Assembly: GCA_018062585.1 (NCBI GenBank) | Contig: JAGORY010000047.1 | Span: 1-8,124 of the forward strand | Length of the DNA: 8,124 nt | Source: Candidatus Peribacteraceae bacterium | GTDB lineage: Bacteria > Patescibacteriota > Gracilibacteria > Peribacterales > Peribacteraceae | Direction: 5' to 3' | Part shown: positions 1-5,571 of the stretch, in pieces | Position numbering within the stretch: the stretch's first letter is position 1 | Layout of the letters: each line of letters begins with the position of its first letter | Position numbers and translations under genes: made by a program | Notes under the pieces: model-generated | Told to the model about the DNA's origin: nothing | Databases searched by the model: none | Seen by the model: only the letters and a program-made list of their open reading frames with translations

Positions 1-138
1 GTGAAGGACAGACCCGGTCATGACTGGCGCTACGCTCTCGATTCGTCGCATACGCGGACACTGGGATGGAAACCTCACATCAGTTTTGAGGAAGGACTCA
101 GGAAGACGGTAGGATGGTATCGGGGGCGCAATGATTAG
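1..138 (+). CDS. rmlB: dTDP-glucose 4,6-dehydratase, C-terminal end (partial)
   Basis: Frame 1 is open from the first base to TAG at 136-138 and gives 45 residues, starting [16 protein letters not shown] and continuing [20 protein letters not shown]. The DRPGHDxRYAxD block, then LGWKP and a F-E-x-G-x-R-K-T-V-x-W-Y helix, are the hallmark C-terminus of RmlB, the extended SDR enzyme that converts dTDP-glucose to dTDP-4-keto-6-deoxyglucose in the cytoplasm. The catalytic YxxxK and the NAD-binding Rossmann part lie upstream, outside the window. The linker between DSS and LGWKP appears about one residue shorter than usual. The gene converges on the minus-strand gene at 135-1031, with its stop overlapping that gene's stop. 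It probably supplies the keto-sugar precursor for the downstream locus, which is an inference. Confidence 0.9.
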   Translation: MKDRPGHDWRYALDSSHTRTLGWKPHISFEEGLRKTVGWYRGRND

Positions 139-1031
139 AGTTCTTCGTCGTCATCAAGCCCCGCAACCCTCCTGAGAGCATGCGTGAATCGGTACTGAAG
201 ACCACGTAGGAGAAAATATTTTTCTCTTGGCTCCCCATGTCCTGCGTACCCAGGTTCCGCAGCAGCTTTATTCTCCGCAATCATTTCTCCAATTCCTGCG
301 GCACAATATTCTGTCAGTCTGTAAGCGTGGCCGGGGTGGATACGATGAAGAGTCGTACTCATTTCCTCCATACAAGACTCTGCGGTGTGGCTTTCTGGAG
401 GCCATTCCTGCATTATTTCGGTGAGGATTCTCGAATCTTCCTCCGCTGATTGGACCCGCTTTGACTCCTCACTTGTCGCACCAAGCAGTGTTGTTCTCTG
501 TATGTCCGCCAGAGATTGCTTACGGTCGTTGATCCTCTTTCGCATTTTTTCGTTTATTCTTGCTTTTAATCGCGGGAGAAATATTGAGCATGATTTCAGT
601 GATCTTTCGGGTGTCTTCCTGCCCTCTTCATCAAGCAGTTCTTCAAGCTGTTCATCGATTAACCTCAATACTCTGCCTCGAATATTTTCTTCAATCGTTT
701 TCGCACTCTCTCGTAGAAGAAGTCGATCGCATTTTTTTTGCATCTCGACCACAAGACACTCTCTGAGAAAGTGGCGGATAATTTCAGCTTTGGTTATCCG
801 CTCCAAGAGAGTCAGGCCGCTTGTTTCTGCCACGAAGAACTCCGAAGATTCGAACGATGCGAGGAGTTCGGATCCGGTCCATTCATCTCCTTCAAGTGAG
901 GTAACAAAAGCGAAGAGAAGCTGCAAATTTGTTTCATCGTTAAACATATCCCTGAATAAATCCGGCTTTTTCAGCGTCAATTCCTCCAGCGTAAGGTCGT
1001 CCAATACGTCTTGCAGATATACTATTTCCAT
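135..1031 (-). CDS. Hypothetical charged, mostly helical protein (298 aa)
   Basis: I do not recognise this family. The protein starts [20 protein letters not shown] and is rich in Glu, Leu, Arg and Lys. Long stretches look alpha-helical, notably residues 80-175 with runs such as [18 protein letters not shown] and [18 protein letters not shown]. It ends in an acidic tail (GLDDDEEL). No signal peptide, membrane segment or catalytic motif is visible, so a soluble cytoplasmic protein is likely. There are five scattered cysteines and no CxxC pair. The minus strand is preferred over a 226-codon plus-strand frame because the latter is a Ser/Arg-rich antisense product. The ATG at 1031 lies 9 bases after a perfect TATAAT. 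The coding region is visibly AT-richer than its neighbours: hand counts of four 60-base stretches gave about 35-52% G+C, against 52-65% in three stretches of nearby genes. That is compatible with later acquisition. Its stop overlaps the rmlB stop. Confidence 0.75.
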   Translation of the reverse strand: MEIVYLQDVLDDLTLEELTLKKPDLFRDMFNDETNLQLLFAFVTSLEGDEWTGSELLASFESSEFFVAETSGLTLLERITKAEIIRHFLRECLVVEMQKKCDRLLLRESAKTIEENIRGRVLRLIDEQLEELLDEEGRKTPERSLKSCSIFLPRLKARINEKMRKRINDRKQSLADIQRTTLLGATSEESKRVQSAEEDSRILTEIMQEWPPESHTAESCMEEMSTTLHRIHPGHAYRLTEYCAAGIGEMIAENKAAAEPGYAGHGEPREKYFLLRGLQYRFTHALRRVAGLDDDEEL

Positions 1032-1040
1032 ACATCTTAT

Positions 1041-1046
1041 ATTATA
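1041..1046 (-). promoter_or_regulatory. -10 element of the 135-1031 gene, leaderless type
   Basis: Read on the minus strand, the hexamer is a perfect TATAAT in an AT-rich tract. It is followed by 9 bases and then the ATG at 1031. Transcription would start about 0-3 bases before the ATG, leaving no room for a ribosome-binding site, and none is visible. No good -35 is present at 16-18 bases; the best hexamer is TGTTCT. The position is inferred from consensus only. Confidence 0.6.
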
Positions 1047-1115
1047 CTATAAAATAGATGTTTAGAACAGTTTTTTCCTGATTCTGCGCTGCATCTGCAT
1101 TCCAACATCGCCAGC

Positions 1116-1121
1116 TATACT
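1116..1121 (+). promoter_or_regulatory. -10 element of the first glycosyltransferase gene, leaderless type
   Basis: TATACT (5 of 6 matches to the consensus) is followed by 8 bases and the ATG at 1130, so the start of transcription should fall at or within two bases of the start codon. A weak -35 candidate, TCTGCA (1094-1099), lies 16 bases upstream. No Shine-Dalgarno is present between the hexamer and the ATG. This promoter diverges from the one at 1041-1046. Confidence 0.55.
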
Positions 1122-1129
1122 GCATCTTC

Positions 1130-2206
1130 ATGCGCATCATCCTCGCTACCGGCATTTTCCCGCCTGACATCGGCGGACCTGCAACCTATGTCCGTGGAGT
1201 TGCTCGGGAACTCACAGCGCGCGGCGACAGTGTCACGGTCATCACGTATGGCGCACAGCAGGGGTACGAAAAGCCGGAAGGTTACGCAGTTGTGAGCGTC
1301 GGCAAACACGGCGGACCTCTTGCTCGCTGGATGCGGTATCGGAAAGAACTTATCGCACACGGCAAGGATGCGGATTACGTCTGCGCGTTCACGTCGATCA
1401 GCGCTGGCGTGCCTCTCCTTTTGAGTAGCCTCAAGACACCCACAAAAGTTCTACGTCTCGGTGGCGATTTTTTCTGGGAACGATACACCGATGCAGGTGG
1501 AACGAAGACGCTCCGGCAGTGGTACGCGTCCCGATTCAGTTTCTGGCGCATGGTCAATGCTCTCATCATGGGTCGGGTGCTTCGTTCATTTGATCGTCTG
1601 GTGTACTCGACTGAGTTTCAGCGTGATATTCATCTCTCCGTGTATCACAGGTTGCCACTGAGCAGCGTCGAATCAAACGCGCAGCCGGAATCAGTGTTGG
1701 TGTATCACGAACGACACTCGCCGTTTCGTTTGCTCTTCATGGGACGTTTCGTGCGGTTCAAAAACATTGCATCTCTCATCGATGCGATGAAACTTCTTCC
1801 GGACACGACACTCACGATCGTCGGCGAAGGCCCCTTGGAGACGGAGCTAAAGAACCGAGTGATGCAGGCCGGTGTCGGTGACAGAGTTTCGTTCCGGCCA
1901 TCCGTATCAGGCGACGAGAAGCGGCGTTTGTTCGACGAGCACGATCTCCTCGTCCTGCCGTCCCTCACCGAGATCAGCCCGAATACGGCTCTGGAAGCCA
2001 GGTCCGTGTGTCTGCCGGTCCTGCTCACCGAGGAAACGGGACTGCCTGAAATTCCGGACATCATTCGCAGGACACTGAAGACTCCTGAGGAGATTGCTAC
2101 TGCGATTCGTGATGTCATGGAACACTATCCGTCGCCGAAGGCTGAGGAATCACTGAGAACGTACCAAAAGATATCTGACGCTCTTTTTCCTCCCATTTCA
2201 CGATGA
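1130..2206 (+). CDS. Glycosyltransferase, GT-B fold, GT4-like
   Basis: This 358-residue protein has the two-domain GT-B layout of family 4 retaining glycosyltransferases. The N-terminal acceptor domain opens with MRIILATGIFPPDIGGPATY, whose beta strand and Gly-Gly loop are typical. The C-terminal donor domain begins near residue 200 with LLFMGRFVRFKN (Arg207 and Lys211 are expected to contact the donor diphosphate). It continues with TIVGEGPLE near 229 and the EX7E signature, Glu281 and Glu289, in LPSLTEISPNTALEA. The family transfers a sugar from an NDP-sugar to a growing glycan at the cytoplasmic membrane face; donor and acceptor cannot be read from the sequence. The ATG at 1130 is chosen because it starts exactly at the first beta strand and sits 8 bases after a -10 hexamer. 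The gene ends with an ATGA overlap into the next glycosyltransferase, so the two are surely cotranscribed. Confidence 0.88.
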   Translation: MRIILATGIFPPDIGGPATYVRGVARELTARGDSVTVITYGAQQGYEKPEGYAVVSVGKHGGPLARWMRYRKELIAHGKDADYVCAFTSISAGVPLLLSSLKTPTKVLRLGGDFFWERYTDAGGTKTLRQWYASRFSFWRMVNALIMGRVLRSFDRLVYSTEFQRDIHLSVYHRLPLSSVESNAQPESVLVYHERHSPFRLLFMGRFVRFKNIASLIDAMKLLPDTTLTIVGEGPLETELKNRVMQAGVGDRVSFRPSVSGDEKRRLFDEHDLLVLPSLTEISPNTALEARSVCLPVLLTEETGLPEIPDIIRRTLKTPEEIATAIRDVMEHYPSPKAEESLRTYQKISDALFPPISR

Positions 2207-3303
2207 AACTCTTAATGATTAGTGGGGACAGAAGCGTTGCAGCTGGAAAATCCGGCGCGTTTTCGGAAACACTCAAAGAGCTTCATCAACATTTCGAGCG
2301 GATCGACATTCTGTGCCCGCGTATTCAGGCTGAGCAGCAGGTGCGCGTTGTTCACGGTAACGTGTATCTGCATCCGGCGACCGGCGGACTCGTCTCACAG
2401 CCGTCGTATATCCTCCAGAAGGGCAGAGAGCTCTATAACGTTCATCATCACGATGTCATGACGGTGCACGAGTACCCGCCATTCTATAACGGTATCGGTG
2501 CGCGCTGGCTCAAGAAAGCGACGGGCATTCCGGCGGTTCTCGAAATTCATCACATCATCGGCTGGCCCAAGGCGTCATCAGTCACTGAATTCATTGGACG
2601 AGTGCTCTCGACGAAATTTCTCCCGTCGCATGCGCAGGCATTCAATGCGGTTCGCACGGTGAATAGTACGGTGAAGTCACTCCTGTCCGGCTTCGGTGTT
2701 CCGGAGAACAAGATCGTCATCGTACCATCTTTTTATCTCGATCATGAACTGATAAGCGCCTCAAAAAATCAGCCCAAGACATTTGACTTGGTGTTCTGTG
2801 CGCGGCTTGTGGATAACAAAGGATTGATGCCGGTCATCGATGCCATGGCGCTCTTGCCCTCATCTCGTTTGCTTATCATCGGCGATGGGCCGCTCCGGAA
2901 AAAAGCGGAAGCACGGGCGCAACAATTCGGCTCACGCGTGACATTCACGGGTTGGCTGCCAACACAGGCTGATGTCTTGAAGTCTGTTGCGTCCGGAAAA
3001 ATCTTCGTCATGAATTCCTTCAGTGAAGGCGGACCACGCTCGGCGCTGGAAGCCATGGCACTCGGGCTACCGATCCTCGCTACCCACGTCGGCGTCATGC
3101 CGGATGTACTCGTGGATGGCGTGAACGGTATGTATATCGACGGGACCGCGAAAGATCTGGCGGCGAAAGTGACTGCGTTACAGGCAAACCCAGAGCGTAT
3201 CGCTGCCATGGGTGTGGAGGCAGAGAAAGTGGCGCAGAGATTTGAGAAACACGCCGCCGTACGTGCCTACGCTGATTTCCTGAAATCCTTCGCCCGAACG
3301 TAG
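2203..3303 (+). CDS. Glycosyltransferase, GT-B fold, GT4-like
   Basis: This 366-residue protein is a second GT4-type enzyme. The N-terminal domain begins MKLLMISGDRSVAAGKSGAF. The donor domain begins near residue 195 with DLVFCARLVDNKGL (Arg201, Lys206), then LLIIGDGPLRKKAE near 223, and the EX7E motif Glu275/Glu283 in SFSEGGPRSALEAMALGLP, followed by the usual VGVMPDVLVDGVNG loop. The EGGPRSALE form is the classic GT4 nucleotide-sugar site. The specific sugar is not inferable. The start is fixed by the 4-base ATGA overlap with the previous gene. There is no Shine-Dalgarno (the upstream bases are pyrimidine-rich, CCTCCCATTTCACG), so translation probably depends on reinitiation or coupling. 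The TAG stop lies inside a palindromic repeat at 3300-3328, so the last codons may have been reshaped by arrival of that repeat. Confidence 0.9.
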   Translation: MKLLMISGDRSVAAGKSGAFSETLKELHQHFERIDILCPRIQAEQQVRVVHGNVYLHPATGGLVSQPSYILQKGRELYNVHHHDVMTVHEYPPFYNGIGARWLKKATGIPAVLEIHHIIGWPKASSVTEFIGRVLSTKFLPSHAQAFNAVRTVNSTVKSLLSGFGVPENKIVIVPSFYLDHELISASKNQPKTFDLVFCARLVDNKGLMPVIDAMALLPSSRLLIIGDGPLRKKAEARAQQFGSRVTFTGWLPTQADVLKSVASGKIFVMNSFSEGGPRSALEAMALGLPILATHVGVMPDVLVDGVNGMYIDGTAKDLAAKVTALQANPERIAAMGVEAEKVAQRFEKHAAVRAYADFLKSFART

Positions 3304-3328
3304 AGACGCCCCAGCGGGTCGTCTCTAC
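3300..3328. repeat. TAGAGACG palindromic interspersed repeat
   Basis: The left arm GTAGAGACGCCCC (3300-3312) and right arm GGGTCGTCTCTAC (3316-3328) can pair over 12 of 13 positions, with one C/T mismatch and an AGC loop. The element overlaps the TAG stop of the upstream gene, and its right end supplies the first bases of the TACAAT hexamer before the next gene. It resembles GTAGAGACG...CGTCTCTAC palindromes that I recall as dispersed intergenic repeats in several bacterial groups. There is no T-run after it, so it is not a canonical intrinsic terminator, although the RNA hairpin could stabilise the upstream message end. Confidence 0.8.
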
Positions 3329-3331
3329 AAT
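3326..3331 (+). promoter_or_regulatory. -10 element of the third glycosyltransferase gene, leaderless type
   Basis: TACAAT (5 of 6 consensus) is followed by six bases, AGACAT, and the ATG at 3338, which would place the transcript start on or next to the start codon. A weak -35, GAGACG (3303-3308, the GAC core matching), is 17 bases upstream inside the left arm of the palindrome. The promoter would therefore be built largely by the repeat. Readthrough from the upstream gene is also possible. Confidence 0.5.
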
Positions 3332-3337
3332 AGACAT

Positions 3338-4390
3338 ATGCGTCTTCTCTTCATCACCCAGAAGCTTGTAGCGCAGGATGCCTTCGGCGTTCTGTGGGTA
3401 CGTGAGTTTATACGGCAGGGGTTTGAGGTGACGGTGGTGTGTTTGGAAGGTGAGGTAGGTGAGGTCGGTGAGGAAGGTAAGGTAGGTAAGGAAGGTAAGG
3501 GGTATGAGTTTCCTGTTTTTAGCCTTGGGAAAGAGCATGGTGCATCGCGGCTCCAGTCCGTTCTTCGGTTCGAGACATTGATCACGACGATGCAGTACGA
3601 CCGTGTGTTCATCCACATGGCGCCTGTTTGGTATGCACTTGGGTTCTGGTGGTGGCTCATGAGGGGTGTTCCGACGTATCTGTGGTACACGCATTACACG
3701 ATGCAACTCGGAGTTAGGCTCTTTGGGTTGTTTGGAAAAAGATTTTTCTGTGCCACGTCTCAAAGCCTGCCGCAGTACCCTTCGACAAGCTCAGGGCAAG
3801 CGAGTCCGAAAAAAGTGGTACTCGGTCACGGTATCGACCTAGCGTTCTGGCCGAAGCGTCGCAATCTCTCCATGCACCCGCATCGTTTGCTTGCCGTGCA
3901 TCGCCTGAGTCGTAGCAAGCGCCTTGAGATCGTCATCCGTGCACTTCCGCTTCTGGATCCGGCATACACGCTGGATGTCTACGGCATCGAAGCCGAAGCC
4001 GACTACGCCGCGGAACTGAAGAATATCGTCGCCGACCTGGGGCTACAGTCGCGGGTCACGTTCCATGGCACGGTGCCGATGCAGAAGCTCTCAGACATTT
4101 ACCTGCGTCATCGTTTCATCATGAATATGGCATCCGAAACCATCGACAAAACAATGCTCGAAGCCATGACCTGCGGCTGCTATCCGGTCACGACTGCCGC
4201 GAATGCCGAAGCGATCGGTATTCCTGTAGCTCCTGAGGACGACACATCGGAAGCAATCGCTGCATTTATCAAAAAACACGGAGACAAAGCGCCGATCGAT
4301 GACGCCGAGATGTACCGAATCGTCGAAGAAGGGCACAGCCTCACAGGGCTTGTGGCGGCGATGGGGGAGTACATACGGAGAGGCGATTAA
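3338..4390 (+). CDS. Glycosyltransferase, GT-B fold, GT4-like, with repeat-derived insertions
   Basis: This 350-residue protein is the third GT4-type enzyme. The N-terminus is MRLLFITQKLVAQDAFGVLW, and the C-terminal donor domain runs from about residue 183 (HRLLAVHRLSRSKRLE). The EX7E motif is Glu267/Glu275 in MASETIDKTMLEAMTCGCYP. Two segments look foreign to the family. Residues 38-55 are six three-residue units (GEV GEV GEE GKV GKE GKG) encoded by a 9-bp tandem repeat. Residues 148-156 (PSTSSGQAS) are encoded by a CTTCGACAAGCTCAG-type interspersed element just before the donor-domain linker KKVVLGHGIDLAFW. Both keep the frame and probably sit in loops, so the enzyme may still work. The tryptophan/aromatic-rich stretch at 98-120 could be membrane-associated. 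The gene starts 6 bases after a -10-like hexamer, and its TAA overlaps the stop of the convergent aminotransferase. Donor sugar unknown. Confidence 0.85.
   Translation: MRLLFITQKLVAQDAFGVLWVREFIRQGFEVTVVCLEGEVGEVGEEGKVGKEGKGYEFPVFSLGKEHGASRLQSVLRFETLITTMQYDRVFIHMAPVWYALGFWWWLMRGVPTYLWYTHYTMQLGVRLFGLFGKRFFCATSQSLPQYPSTSSGQASPKKVVLGHGIDLAFWPKRRNLSMHPHRLLAVHRLSRSKRLEIVIRALPLLDPAYTLDVYGIEAEADYAAELKNIVADLGLQSRVTFHGTVPMQKLSDIYLRHRFIMNMASETIDKTMLEAMTCGCYPVTTAANAEAIGIPVAPEDDTSEAIAAFIKKHGDKAPIDDAEMYRIVEEGHSLTGLVAAMGEYIRRGD
3449..3502 (+). repeat. 9-bp tandem repeat, six units, in frame in a CDS
   Basis: The six consecutive units are GGTGAGGTA, GGTGAGGTC, GGTGAGGAA, GGTAAGGTA, GGTAAGGAA and GGTAAGGGG, with consensus GGT-RAG-GWN. 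Because the period is three codons, copy number can change without shifting frame; it encodes Gly-(Glu/Lys)-(Val/Glu/Gly) units. The strand bias (many GG doublets, almost no C) also gives two-tier G-quadruplex potential on the coding strand. Confidence 0.9.
3778..3802. repeat. CTTCGACAAGCTCAG interspersed element, in frame in a CDS
   Basis: CCCTTCGACAAGCTCAGGG (3778-3796) is followed by CAAGCG. I recognise this as a short dispersed repeat common in several bacterial lineages, including CPR genomes. Here it is read as PSTSSGQAS within the third glycosyltransferase (residues 148-156). The termini CCCT and AGGG are complementary. Recognition is from memory of the motif, not from a search. Confidence 0.75.
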
Positions 4391-5484
4391 ACGGCTTCCT
4401 GGATCGCCACTGCGACTTCGCGAATGTGTGCTTCCGTGAGCTCCGCATACATCGGCAGTGACAGCAGCTCTGACGCCATAGTCTCAGCGACTGGGAAATC
4501 GCCTTTCTTCCATATCCCTGCGTAGGCCTCCTGCATGTGGATCGGGATCGGGTAGTGAATGCCGGACTGGATGCCTTTGTCTTTGAATTTCATCTGCACG
4601 GCATCGCGGTTTTTGATGCGCACGACGAACAGGTGGAAGTTATGAACGCGGTCGTCATGGGTTTTGAACAGTGTGATATTCGGATTCTTTGAAAGAAGTT
4701 CGCGGTACAGAGCGGCATGTTGTCTGCGCGCCGTGTTCCACGTTTCGAGGTGCGCCAGCTTCACGCCGAGTACTGCGCCCTGAATCCCGTCCAAGCGTTC
4801 GTTCCGGCCGACGACTGCGTGTTTGTACTTCTCGGCCATGCCGTGGTCCCGCAGCATCCGGATTTTCTTCGCGATTGCGTCATCATCGGTCGTGATGCCG
4901 CCGCCTTCGCCGTAGGCACCGAGGTTCTTGCCGGGATAGAAGCTGAACGCTGCGGCGTCTCCGAGTGCACCCGCTCGCTTTCCTTTGTAGCCGCTGCCGT
5001 GGGCTTGGCAGGCATCTTCGATCACGAGAAGCTTGTGCTTGGCGGCGATCGCTTTGATGGCGTCCATGTCGGCGCACTGGCCGTAGAGATGGACCGGCAG
5101 AATCGCTTTCGTTTTCGTCGTGATCGTGGCTTCGATCTTCGTCGTGTCGATGAGTGCATCCTCTTCGTTGCAGTCCACGAGGACCGGAGTCGCACCGATA
5201 AGCGAAATGGCTTCCGCCGAAGCAAAGAATGAATTTGTCACCGTGATGACTTCGTCGCCGCGGCCTATGCCATGCGCCATGAGAATGAGTTCGATCGCCG
5301 ACGTGCCGTTACCGACCGCGATGCAATGTTTACTGCCACAGTATTCGGCAAAGGCTTTCTCGAAGCGTTCGACTGCGGGGCCTAAGGCAAACGCGCAGCT
5401 CTCGATGACGTCTTGGATCGCTGGATCGACTTCACTCTTGATCGAACGATACTGGGCCTTGAGGTCGAGGAAGGGGACGGGCAT
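4387..5484 (-). CDS. DegT/DnrJ/EryC1-family sugar aminotransferase
   Basis: This 365-residue protein is a fold-type I PLP enzyme that transfers an amino group, usually from glutamate, to a keto-sugar nucleotide. Family landmarks in order are: PFLDLKAQY at 4-12; the phosphate-binding GNGTSAIEL at 58-66; IEDACQAHG at 155-163, with Asp157 expected to pair with the PLP ring nitrogen; SFYPGKNLGAYGEGG at 181-195, with Lys186 the internal-aldimine lysine; and HYPIPIHMQ near the C-terminus for the partner-subunit active site. Length is normal for the family. The FYPGKNLG form resembles 3-aminotransferases acting on dTDP-3-keto-6-deoxy sugars (FdtB/QdtB/DesV type) more than the C-4 enzymes of the perosamine or ArnB type; this is from memory and position specificity is uncertain, as is distinction from WbpE-like enzymes. 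The FdtA/QdtA-type isomerase is not in the window. It is divergent from the GNAT gene and convergent with the third glycosyltransferase. Confidence 0.92.
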   Translation of the reverse strand: MPVPFLDLKAQYRSIKSEVDPAIQDVIESCAFALGPAVERFEKAFAEYCGSKHCIAVGNGTSAIELILMAHGIGRGDEVITVTNSFFASAEAISLIGATPVLVDCNEEDALIDTTKIEATITTKTKAILPVHLYGQCADMDAIKAIAAKHKLLVIEDACQAHGSGYKGKRAGALGDAAAFSFYPGKNLGAYGEGGGITTDDDAIAKKIRMLRDHGMAEKYKHAVVGRNERLDGIQGAVLGVKLAHLETWNTARRQHAALYRELLSKNPNITLFKTHDDRVHNFHLFVVRIKNRDAVQMKFKDKGIQSGIHYPIPIHMQEAYAGIWKKGDFPVAETMASELLSLPMYAELTEAHIREVAVAIQEAV

Positions 5485-5490
5485 AAGACA

Positions 5491-5519
5491 AGTGTAAAGT
5501 TGAAAGTTAAAAGTGGAAA
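5491..5519 (-). promoter_or_regulatory. Promoter of the aminotransferase gene, leaderless type
   Basis: On the minus strand, TTTCCA (5519-5514, 4 of 6 matches to TTGACA) and TACACT (5496-5491, 4 of 6 matches to TATAAT) are separated by 17 bases. TACACT is followed by six bases, TGTCTT, and the ATG at 5484. The predicted transcript starts at the ATG, and no Shine-Dalgarno is present. Most of the promoter lies within the 7-bp repeat tract. Confidence 0.5.
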
Positions 5520-5523
5520 GTTG
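5496..5523. repeat. 7-bp tandem repeat, four units
   Basis: The four adjacent heptamers are AAAGTTG, AAAGTTA, AAAGTGG and AAAGTTG, followed by decayed units (GACGGTTG). They fill the divergent intergenic region between the aminotransferase and GNAT genes and overlap the presumed -35 and spacer of the aminotransferase promoter. The purine-rich strand is plus. Confidence 0.85.
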
Positions 5524-5534
5524 GACGGTTGGAT

Positions 5535-5562
5535 AGCGACTAGCGGCTCTCTGCGCTACGCT
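5535..5562 (+). promoter_or_regulatory. Nested inverted repeat with weak -10 before the GNAT gene
   Basis: Two AGCG words (5535-5538 and 5542-5545) face two CGCT words (5554-5557 and 5559-5562) around a GCTCTCTG centre, giving a small nested inverted repeat. TACGCT (5557-5562, keeping only the TA...T positions of the consensus) is 9 bases from the ATG at 5572 and could be a weak leaderless-type -10. It could be an operator, a hairpin or chance. Confidence 0.3.
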
Positions 5563-5571
5563 GTGGTCACT

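Noticed and set aside
385..1065. 226-codon plus-strand reading frame, Ser/Arg-rich
   Set aside because: It is antisense to the 135-1031 gene; its poly-serine run mirrors Glu/Leu codons on the other strand and it has no domain or promoter.
3300..3328. Intrinsic terminator
   Set aside because: The hairpin is strong but there is no T-run after it, and a promoter-like hexamer starts in its right arm; better described as an interspersed palindrome.
3449..3502. CRISPR array
   Set aside because: Units are 9 bp, directly adjacent and without spacers, inside a coding frame.
3095..3763. 222-codon minus-strand frame with LTYLTFLTD repeats
   Set aside because: The repeats are the reverse complement of the 9-bp array; the plus-strand glycosyltransferases explain the region.
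4717..5232. 171-codon plus-strand frame
   Set aside because: It is antisense to the PLP-binding core of the aminotransferase, whose motifs are unambiguous.
27..5562. Shared 10-mer GCGCTACGCT in rmlB (near 27) and before the GNAT gene (5553-5562)
   Set aside because: In rmlB it encodes the conserved RYAL residues, so the match is most simply chance.
5413..5571. N-terminal extension of the GNAT gene
   Set aside because: It would be antisense to the aminotransferase start and run through the heptamer repeats; GNAT homology begins at the ATG at 5572.
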